From Monodelphis domestica (lineage: Eukaryota > Chordata > Mammalia > Didelphimorphia > Didelphidae), in the NCBI RefSeq assembly GCF_027887165.1, contig NC_077228.1, positions 207,833,979 to 207,897,978 on the forward strand: a DNA stretch of 64,000 nucleotides, in the 5' to 3' direction. Each line of letters starts with the position of its first letter. Within the stretch, counting starts at the first letter, position 1. The notes under the pieces were generated by a model. It saw only the letters and a program-made list of their open reading frames with translations, did not search any database and was not told where the DNA came from. This document shows, piece after piece, positions 59,101 through 64,000 of this stretch. A program made the translations under genes and the position numbers.

Positions 59101-62100
59101 ATGATAGTTAATTCATTCACAGTTGATCATCATTGTATATTATTACTGTTTATTGTGCATGATTATCTCCTGTTTCTGTGTGCACTTTACTTTGCATCAC
59201 TTCATATAAATCTTTCCAGGTTTTCTTGTGATCATCTACTTTGTCATTTCTTATGGCATAATAGTATTCCTTTACAGTCACATACCACAACTTGTTCATC
59301 CATTCCCCAATTGGTGCACATATCTTCAATTTCCTATACTTTGCAACCACCAAAAGAACTGCTATAAATATTTTTATGCAAAAAGGTCCTTTTCTACTAT
59401 TTTTATCTCTTTGCAATATAGACATATTTCTGTGTCAAAGGGCACACACAATTTGATGGCCCTCTGAGCATGGTTCCAGATTGCTCTTCAGAATGGTTGT
59501 ATCATTTCACTGTTCCTGTAACCACCATATTTGAAAAACACTTTTAACTTTATTTTGCTATTTCCAACCTCATGTTTCTTTGGAGATACATGCATATTGA
59601 AATAATTAGGTGATAGATGGCTTAATTAGTGTATGGAGCTGTAGAAATTGATTTATAACTTCCTATGAACCCAGTGATGTTTCACAGCTTGTTGGAGTTA
59701 AAATGGAGGCCACAAGTAAGCTTAACCTATCTTTGTTGGTACAATTCAATCTGACTGCTTCACAGATAATTATAAAACAGTTGTTGATTTATTTCAATGC
59801 TCAAACTCTCAAGATGGGATAGCAGACCAGGGTTGAGGAGTCCCTAAATCTTATAATCTCAGTTCTCTATCCAAATCCAACCTAAGAGTCCTCGTGGACT
59901 ATCTTCATAGAGCATGATGGCTATTTTCTCTACTCTTTCTCAGCTGCCTAGTGACATCTGGCTAACTAAATCCTGTTCTAACTGGACCAATCCCAAGGAG
60001 TGACAAGTAAATAGTTTGTCAGGATAAGATAGCAATATCAAGTTGAATTCAACCCTTGGAGGCCTGAGACCTCACCAAGATGGTAGGGCTCTTCTATTCT
60101 ATTGTAGATTTACTGGGGCTCCATAGCTCACACATACAGAATTCAGGATGATACAAGAATGTCTCAGCTCATAGAATCACAGATGATATCTGGGTCAGGG
60201 ATGGAAAACCTCTCAGGATAAGCTTGATGACAGGAGTCAGGAAAGGCAGTTAACTCCCTCTAGCCTTCACAGAATGGCCACAGGAAGTCAGTGTCCAATA
60301 GACAACAGACGTCCTTGGTCCTCAGGTTCCACCTTTTATCTCTTTCCCTGATTCTGGAACTCCTCTTTCCATACCTTGCATGTGCCTAGGTGCTGCTTTG
60401 CAAAGTCTTTGCACCAGGCCTTTGCAAAAGTTCCCATCTGTCTCTTTCTGTATTATAATTTGGCTCTTTTTTCTTCCAATAATCAAGGAACAAATACTAA
60501 AATAAATAAAAATACTAAAGTACTAAATACTAAAAATAAATGAAATAGTGGCTCCTGTCAAAGAGATTAAATTCTATTCAGAGAAACAGCATGTATAATA
60601 AAAGTATATATAATATACATACGTAATAGTAGTAGTAGTCTCCACAGTATTGATTCTAAGACTGAAGGTAAGGATTTAAAAAAAAAGACTAAAGGAGATG
60701 ATGAGGGACAATATTAAGGGAAATATGAAATGTAAAAGAGAGAACAGGGAGCTCTCAGTGAATAGCATCAGTTTCTTTTGGTGAAAGATGTGAGATCCTC
60801 AGCAGAAGGTGCATAGGAGAGAGTAAATGCTTCTTAAAAACAAGTGCCATGTTTCCCCCCAGTCTCATCCAGGCTAAATGTCACCAGCCCCTTCATCCAA
60901 TCTTCCTATGGCATCAATTCAGGACCTTTCAATATCCTTCCTAATATATGACACCCAAAACTGACCACTCTACTCCAGATTCATTATGATCATAACAGTG
61001 TAATAATGGAGGACTTTTACTTCTAAGCGTATAGCTTCTTTCCCTTTGATTGTATCATACATTGGCTGCTTTCTAAAGCATAATCCTAATCTCATTTACA
61101 TACCTCCAAACTTTACTGTTGGGTGAACTCTTTCATGTAGATAGCTCATCTCATTTCTTTCATGCTTTATGGATTCTTAAAATTTTTAACCTCAAAGAGA
61201 AGCATTTCCTGATCTCTTAGGTACTCTACAATTGAATTTTGGATATTTTAAATTAATTTAATTTCTCTTTGTCAAAGCATTAATTTTGAATTTAAGATTA
61301 AACTGATCAGATAGCATTAAATTTTCTCATTTTATCCCTTTGGAAAACTGCAGTAGAACTCTGTGATGGTGAGATTAACTATAGCATTTCACTCATATAA
61401 CAGGATGACTCATGTTCTCTGAAAAATCAATGTATTCTTTATCTAAAACTGTGTATCTTTAAGGCAGACATTATTCTTCTTTCTGATATGTTGGTGGATA
61501 GGCAGGACATGAGCCAATAGGTTTGGATAATAGGTTTGGAGCTAGACCTAAGAGTTGAGGATACTGGCTTCCAGAAGGCAGAGCAAGGCAGAGCTTTAGA
61601 AATATTTCAAACCAGAAGAGGCTGGGGAATTTGTAGTTAATGACCAGATGTATATCATGGGTCTAAATGTCAAGTTGTATAATAGTAGAAGGTAGGGAGA
61701 TTGACATTGTTGGTGGTAAGCCAGAAGTTTAGGAAACAAAGAGTTAATCAAGACAAGTTAGAAGGAGGCTTCAGAGGTCAAATTAAGGGATCAATAATCA
61801 ACAAGGTCATGTAGTTCAAGACATAAGTAATCATCAACCATTCTGGAAGACAATTTGGAATTATGCCCAAAGGCTTTAAAAGACTGCATGCCCTTTGAGC
61901 CAACAATACCACTACTAGGTTTGTACCCCAAAGAGATTTTTTTTTAAATGGGGATGGACCTGTTTATACAAAAAGATTTATAGCTGTGTTTTTTATGGTG
62001 GCAAAAAATTGGAAAATGTCACTCACCTGGGGAATGTCTGAACAAATTGTGGTATGTGAAGGTGATGGAATACTATTACTATTGTGCAATGCTTGATTTC

Positions 62101-63124
62101 TGTTAGACATGGAAAGACCTCCATGAACTGATACAGAGTGAAATAAACAGAACCAGGAGAACATTATATACAGTAACTGAAACATTGTGGGACAATCAAA
62201 TGTAATAGACTGCTACTAACAGCAATGCTATGATCCAGGACAATTCCAAGGAACATATGAAAAAAAATGCTATCCCCATCTAGAGAAAGAACTGTGGAGA
62301 TAGAAAAGATTACTCTATTACAAAAATGAATAATATGGAAATAGGTTTTGAGTGATAATACATGTATAACCCAGTGGAATTATTTGTCAGCTCTGGGAGT
62401 GGGGAGGGAAGAGGGGATAGAGAGAATATGAATCATGTAAGCATGGAGGGGGTGGGGGGGGAAGATGTAAGTAATCAAAAAAACCAAAGTGAGCATGAAA
62501 GCTAAGAAAGGATCTAGTTACCTCTAACATCTTTCATGTTTCCTGGTTCCACAGGTATATTTGGGAAGCATTTGCAACTAGAGAATTCTGACTAGATCAG
62601 GGACAAAAGCTAAAACCACAGAAGAGAATGACCCATCCTTCATGAGAAAGAACTTAATTTTCTTTATTTCCTTCATTCTTTCCTTTTCTCCTTCCTCTTT
62701 GGACCCTCACGCCCCCAGGATGCAGAATGCCATTACCCGACTAAGCTATCTTCTGAAACCCGGAGGGATGATTCTCTTGCGAGATTATGGCCGTTATGAC
62801 ATGGCTCAGCTCCGATTCAAAACAGGTATTTTTTTACAATTAAAAAAGTTATATCTACTGGTTTTTTCTATTCTAGAGTCAGTCTTTATAGGGCAAAGGA
62901 TAGCAGGGACTTTGGAATACTCTTTGTAGCCAAGAATAGAATGATATTCTCTGCCTAGGAAAAATACCTTCTTGCATAGTTATTAATAATCAAGTATCTT
63001 CATAGAAAAAAGCAACATTAGCTAAATGACCCTTTTAACATATAAATATTTTCTGCAGGAAGGTGTTTGTCTGAAAATTTTTATGTGAGAGGTGATGGTA
63101 CCAGAGTTTACTTCTTTACACAAG
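41089..63124 (+). CDS. METTL2A: METTL2A (METTL2), tRNA 3-methylcytidine methyltransferase, exons 1-8
   Basis: METTL2A transfers a methyl group from S-adenosylmethionine to make 3-methylcytidine at position 32 of certain tRNAs (threonine and arginine acceptors in human; DALRD3 assists for arginine). Exons: 41089-41198, 41471-41562, 43803-44167, 45088-45137, 47290-47350, 48827-48966, 62719-62825, 63059-63124; 991 nt, about 330 codons. Phases fit throughout, all introns are GT-AG. Human is 378 residues; the missing tail of about 50 residues should be on an exon after 64000. The SAM-binding motif I 'LEVGCGVGN' is at about residues 188-196, the ribose-binding Asp in 'YCCDFS' at about 216, 'FVHDLCD' at about 239-245 and '[20 protein letters not shown]' in exon 7. 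Primates have two copies (METTL2A and METTL2B); here it is probably the single ancestral gene, placed by its neighbour EFCAB3. Confidence 0.96.
41471..41562 (+). CDS. METTL2A: METTL2A exon 2
   Basis: The acceptor is 'tcttctacag' and the donor 'gtgctgg'. It encodes 'DNVEWSEEQ', then an acidic-basic helix-like stretch as in human. The longer open frames through this region in other phases are not the gene. Confidence 0.93.
42045..42235 (-). repeat. MIR-like fragment in METTL2A intron 2
   Basis: The stretch 'caattttacagataagaaaa' and 'ggctttctgactccaaacct' fits MIR/MIR3 in reverse orientation. Confidence 0.5.
42557..42633 (+). repeat. 77-bp direct repeat, copy 1 (METTL2A intron 2)
   Basis: Identical over all 77 bases to 44230-44306. 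It contains 'caatcaataagcatttgtta', a common ancient repeat type, but exact identity over this length is unusual for old copies. Confidence 0.95.
42846..43094 (-). mobile_element. SINE1/WSINE1-type SINE in METTL2A intron 2, minus strand
   Basis: A full-length reverse copy with a T/G-rich tail at the left. TCTGAAGAG at 42846-42854 is repeated at 43086-43094. Confidence 0.88.
43803..44167 (+). CDS. METTL2A: METTL2A exon 3
   Basis: The longest exon (365 nt). It contains '[20 protein letters not shown]', '[10 protein letters not shown]', a variable hydrophilic linker, and '[14 protein letters not shown]' leading into motif I. The donor is 'gtaact'. Confidence 0.96.
44230..44306 (+). repeat. 77-bp direct repeat, copy 2 (METTL2A intron 3)
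   Basis: Starts 62 bp after exon 3 and is identical to 42557-42633. The two copies are in direct orientation, 1673 bp apart, with exon 3 between them. Confidence 0.95.
44307..45087. other. METTL2A intron 3 sequence, nothing recognised
   Basis: A/T-rich intronic sequence without identifiable repeats or genes. Confidence 0.45.
45088..45137 (+). CDS. METTL2A: METTL2A exon 4
   Basis: A 50-nt exon encoding '[16 protein letters not shown]', the core of the SAM-binding site. The acceptor is 'ttctctctgcag' and the donor 'gtaagt'. It is too short to show as an open frame. Confidence 0.95.
45270..45480. repeat. hAT-Charlie-like ancient DNA transposon fragment
   Basis: The pattern 'gttctaaactttttttgtgt' followed by 'gccaatggaccccttctgag' is typical of old hAT-derived mammalian repeats. 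Assignment is tentative. Confidence 0.4.
46004..46211. mobile_element. SPIN/URR1-type non-autonomous hAT element with 8-bp duplication
   Basis: The 192-bp element 46012-46203 starts CAGCAGTTCTCAAC and ends GTTGAGAACCACTG, which are imperfect inverted repeats. CCCTAGAA is on both sides (46004-46011 and 46204-46211). The interior matches what I know of SPIN/URR1 hAT elements: 'aacatgaggaactgtatt', 'ggggtcactgca' and 'acatttacattccgaatc'-like text. There is no transposase frame. It lies in METTL2A intron 4. Confidence 0.85.
46454..46598 (+). repeat. Diverged direct repeat, copy 1 (METTL2A intron 4)
   Basis: Similar to 48287-48439, sharing 'gcattgggttaga', 'gatcagattaaggtg' and 'ttccctaa' with small indels. 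Family not known to me. Confidence 0.8.
46777..47211. mobile_element. hAT-like element (same family as 11717-14082)
   Basis: The left end CTGTGATGGTAAACCT and right end AGGTTCATCATCATTG are near inverted repeats, and the interior is C-rich with 'gagccctctctgtgggcac'. No matching 8-bp duplication was found. It may be an older copy. No transposase frame. Confidence 0.5.
47290..47350 (+). CDS. METTL2A: METTL2A exon 5
   Basis: A 61-nt exon encoding '[20 protein letters not shown]', with the ribose-binding Asp. The acceptor is 'cttattttag' and the donor 'gtaagt'. Confidence 0.95.
47858..48050 (+). mobile_element. SINE1/WSINE1-type SINE in METTL2A intron 5
   Basis: It contains 'ggggcaggtaggtagctcaa', 'tgggttcagatctggcctca' and 'ctgaccctgggcaagtcact'. 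It has a short 3' end with a T-run. Confidence 0.82.
48287..48439 (+). repeat. Diverged direct repeat, copy 2 (METTL2A intron 5)
   Basis: The partner of 46454-46598, about 1.83 kb downstream in the same orientation, with exon 5 between the two. It has an extra 'tttattttgggg'-like insertion relative to copy 1. Confidence 0.8.
48478..48712 (+). repeat. MIR/CORE-type SINE with long 3' body
   Basis: The same family as 2463-2695: 'agatagcatggcccagtaga', 'gtgacccttagcaagtcact' and 'gcctaggagttaccttatca'. Confidence 0.6.
48827..48966 (+). CDS. METTL2A: METTL2A exon 6
   Basis: It encodes '[20 protein letters not shown]' and '[13 protein letters not shown]' (the last codon is split). The acceptor is 'gtttctacag' and the donor 'gtaagt'. 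The following intron is about 13.75 kb. Confidence 0.96.
49308..49505 (+). repeat. MIR/CORE-type SINE with long 3' body
   Basis: The same family as 48478-48712: 'cagtgtggcatggtgaatag', then 'gggagttacctataccagtg'. Confidence 0.6.
49506..50285. other. METTL2A intron 6 sequence, nothing firm recognised
   Basis: Pyrimidine-rich and A/T-rich stretches. The fragment 'gtggatattaagtacctact' near 50110 is a common ancient repeat motif. Confidence 0.4.
50290..51770 (-). repeat. L2 LINE, large antisense fragment
   Basis: The + strand reads as the complement of L2 ORF2 and 3' region in the usual order: 'gaggtagaaaggagcattta', 'gggccattgcatatttctga', 'ttcattgatagaaagatgac'-like text, and 'tggtcactaatctgaag'. 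The minus strand would encode reverse transcriptase, but it is full of stops. Confidence 0.65.
51775..51970 (+). mobile_element. SINE1/WSINE1-type SINE
   Basis: It contains 'gtaagtggctcagtggatag', 'tgtgtggccctgggcaagtc' and 'attctaagacagaaggtaaa', within METTL2A intron 6. Confidence 0.82.
52130..52400 (-). repeat. L2 LINE fragment, inverted relative to 53325-53560
   Basis: It carries 'tttgcaaatttagaaggctg', 'aaattcattttggacatact' and 'aacatccaggtagagctaga'. The same text occurs in reverse complement at 53325-53560 and in the same sense near 50860-51010. Confidence 0.65.
52401..53324. other. METTL2A intron 6 sequence, nothing recognised
   Basis: A/T-rich, with a 'tttaaatttttatttattta' low-complexity part near 52980. 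No gene or repeat was assigned. Confidence 0.4.
53325..53560 (+). repeat. L2 LINE fragment, sense orientation
   Basis: The reverse complement of 52140-52345 with moderate divergence ('tccagctctacctggatgtc', 'catcccaaaatgaaattcat'-like text). This copy lies in the sense direction. Confidence 0.65.
53561..53984. other. METTL2A intron 6 sequence, nothing recognised
   Basis: The fragment 'tgaggtcagaagccattttg' may be a decayed repeat piece. Nothing else is supportable. Confidence 0.35.
53985..54180 (+). repeat. MIR-like SINE
   Basis: It contains 'cttgaagtcaggaagatctg', 'actagctttgtgacccaaag' and 'acctacctcataatggttat', the MIR and related SINE layout. Confidence 0.65.
54181..54310. mobile_element. 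Tigger-like DNA transposon fragment
   Basis: The end-like text 'caggtattccttccatattc' followed by 'cctgcgctctggaaaatcca' resembles pogo/Tigger elements. The other end was not found. Confidence 0.4.
54870..55470 (-). mobile_element. LTR-like segment, minus strand (tentative)
   Basis: On the minus strand AATAAA occurs near 55060 ('accgtaataaatctttcctc') with pyrimidine- and GC-richer flanks, as in LTRs. Ends were not resolved; assignment is weak. Confidence 0.3.
55471..56179. other. METTL2A intron 6 sequence, nothing recognised
   Basis: A/T-rich. It contains a 7-bp stem around a T-run near 55962-55988, without known function. Confidence 0.4.
58769..58797 (+). repeat. (GT)n microsatellite at the insert end
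   Basis: A GT run at the 3' (tail) end of the minus-strand insertion, where a poly(A)-derived microsatellite is common. Confidence 0.85.
59565..60640. other. Unidentified segment inside the composite insertion
   Basis: It holds LTR-like motifs ('tggaccaatcccaaggagtg') and, near 60550-60620, an ancient repeat-like piece ('gagattaaattctattcaga'). I cannot assign it. Confidence 0.3.
60845..61200 (+). repeat. CR1/L3-type LINE fragment
   Basis: The run 'ccccttcatccaatcttcct', 'gacacccaaaactgaccact' and 'cattggctgctttctaaagc' resembles L3/CR1 3' regions. It is old and diverged. Confidence 0.45.
61201..61823. other. METTL2A intron 6 sequence, nothing recognised
   Basis: A purine-rich piece near 61500-61790 may be a decayed LINE. 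No gene or clear repeat was found. Confidence 0.35.
61824..62477 (+). mobile_element. 5'-truncated L1 3' end with target-site duplication
   Basis: Bases 61834-62467 match the last 0.6 kb of L1, from 'ccattctggaagacaatttg' to the G-rich stretch and 'gaatcatgtaagcatgg'. TAAGTAATCA at 61824-61833 is repeated at 62468-62477. It lies about 240 bp upstream of METTL2A exon 7. Confidence 0.85.
62719..62825 (+). CDS. METTL2A: METTL2A exon 7
   Basis: It encodes '[20 protein letters not shown]' and '[14 protein letters not shown]', the C-terminal half of the methyltransferase fold. The acceptor is 'cacgcccccag' and the donor 'gtattt'. The open frame starting at 62642 upstream is intronic. Confidence 0.96.
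63059..63124 (+). CDS. METTL2A: METTL2A exon 8
   Basis: A 66-nt exon encoding '[20 protein letters not shown]' plus Gln and the first base of a Glu codon. The acceptor is 'attttctgcag' and the donor 'gtatgg'. The next exon should start with 'AA' of Glu and lies after the window. Confidence 0.95.
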
Positions 63125-64000
63125 GTATGGCATGTCTTCAATTTTGCTCTGTCATACATAAGATTCTTTTAATCTCATGGCTTAAAAAGACCTCAGATTC
63201 TCTGCAAATATTCCCCAAAAGAACACCTTACCTGTTAGAATTATGTAATGACCCAGAAACTCAAGGCAGAAGAGACCAATATGTGTGCTGACATTTTTTT
63301 CTAGTAGAATAACATTCTACTAGAGTGAAGCTTTCTGTGCTGCTAGTATTAATAAATGCCATCCTAAGCAGGTCTGTGTGCTGCTCCTACCACCATCAAC
63401 TCATTTTTTCTCTCTTTTTCCTCAGACTCATCTTTTCTTGTTTTCTACTCTGTCTTCCCTTTTTTTCTTAGCTCCTTCCTCCTATTTATACACTTCTTCC
63501 CTTTTGGTCTCACCATCCATATACCTTATATCACCAGCAGGTATTGTCCATTCTTGCTTTGGGCCCTCAACATACTGGTTTTTCTTAATTTTGTGTGATC
63601 ACTGGATTCCCATTGTATTGGCTAACATGCTGCCCTGTGTTCATAGGCATCTTATTTTTTTTTAAGTTATTACCTGAGCAATAATGAAGTATCTCTTTTT
63701 TCAAGGCTACAAACAATTTTTGGTTTGCATATTTCATGATCCCCAGAACTTCTCATTCTTGACCCATAGTTAATGAAGTGGTTGCAGTAATCAAATGAGA
63801 TATAGACACTTAACACCATTCTAAAAAATTTTATTTCTGCTTCAGCCTTCTCTCTCAAGTCAGTTCCCTTTCCCCTAAATGTTTGATCAGTGCCCTAGAC
63901 AATCAAGGTGAAGGACACAAAACAGCAGCTAGCGCCCTCCTTTGCCAGCCTCCTCCTTTTACAAAGTTTGACAGCTCCCTAACCCTAAACTGAAAGATAA
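63125..64000. other. METTL2A: METTL2A intron 8, no exon or clear repeat
   Basis: Pyrimidine-rich near 63380-63540 and A/T-rich elsewhere. I searched by eye for the expected final exon, which should encode the C-terminal methyltransferase tail, and did not find it. Confidence 0.6.

Larger units (their letters stand above)
58755..60657 (-). mobile_element. 1.9-kb composite insertion with L1 3' end, 14-bp duplication
   Basis: ACAGTATTGATTCT at 58755-58768 is repeated at 60644-60657. The insert 58769-60643 begins with a (TG)n tract, then a minus-strand L1 3' end (about 58800-59560) that keeps '[20 protein letters not shown]' and 'GEWMNKLWY' text. The remaining 1.1 kb to 60643 is not L1 that I recognise. 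The duplication shows target-primed insertion; the composition beyond the L1 part is unresolved. Confidence 0.78.
58630..60696 (+). mobile_element. 5'-truncated SINE with 12-bp duplication, split by a 1.9-kb insertion
   Basis: SINE parts are 58642-58768 and 60658-60684, together a normal 3' two thirds of the SINE1/WSINE1 family. AAGACTAAAGGA at 58630-58641 is repeated at 60685-60696, marking its insertion into the L2. The break lies inside the 'cagtattgattct' part of the SINE. Confidence 0.85.
56180..60860 (-). repeat. L2 LINE, long antisense copy interrupted by a SINE
   Basis: From 56290 to 58629 the + strand is the complement of L2 ORF2 in order, with 'ctggggccagattgtaaagg'-type 3' text, then 'gatgagatcaccaggtaaga' and 'ggtcaagaaggatgagga'. 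A minus-strand frame at about 57929-58126 includes 'LPGDLISS' and 'PELQSHV', typical L2 ORF2 text. After the SINE the L2 resumes at 60697 and runs to about 60860. Confidence 0.72.

Noticed and set aside
59150..59425. Minus-strand 91-codon frame
   Set aside because: It is the C-terminal end of a truncated L1 ORF2 and not a separate gene.
62642..62929. Long frame reading into METTL2A exon 7 from an upstream ATG
   Set aside because: The part before 62719 is intronic, and the acceptor 'cacgcccccag' and phase from exon 6 fix the exon start. The frame also runs past the exon donor.

Overview
The window looks like a marsupial chromosome, most likely from an opossum-like (didelphid) animal. Three kinds of evidence support this. 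It carries split genes with GT-AG introns, orthologous to genes on human 17q23. It holds many copies of two tRNA-derived SINE families that I know from marsupials. It also has marsupial-type L1, old L2 and MIR repeats, small solo LTRs and a SPIN/URR1-type hAT element. The species is an inference, not a reading.

Two protein-coding genes are present, both on the + strand. Bases 1417-11258 carry the last five coding exons of EFCAB3, ending at a TAA with a poly(A) signal 126 bp further on; the 5' part, including the EF-hand exons, lies before the window. Bases 41089-63124 carry the first eight coding exons of METTL2A (METTL2), the SAM-dependent enzyme that makes 3-methylcytidine in tRNA anticodon loops. 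Its last coding exon lies beyond the window. All splice phases in both genes agree. The order EFCAB3 then METTL2A is the human order. METTL2A begins in a CpG-rich promoter at about 40600-41640; its intron 6 is about 13.75 kb because of repeats.

The 30-kb intergenic interval (11.4-40.6 kb) is nearly all mobile DNA. In order it holds a 2.4-kb hAT element broken by LTRs, another LTR, an unidentified short reading frame with a signal-peptide-like start, an HSBP1 processed pseudogene, a 1.9-kb truncated L1, a SINE split by a composite insertion, an old L1 hit by an LTR that was itself hit by a SINE, a small solo LTR, another old L1, an unidentified GC-rich block, and a full-length L1 (31350-38401) whose ORF2 is split by a 352-bp solo LTR. 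Target-site duplications give the order of several insertions.

No CRISPR array, operon, prokaryotic feature, tRNA or rRNA gene was seen, and I found no new enzymatic or defence system. The most interesting items are the SPIN/URR1-type hAT element, the nested insertions with intact target-site duplications, and two pairs of direct repeats that flank METTL2A exons 3 and 5.
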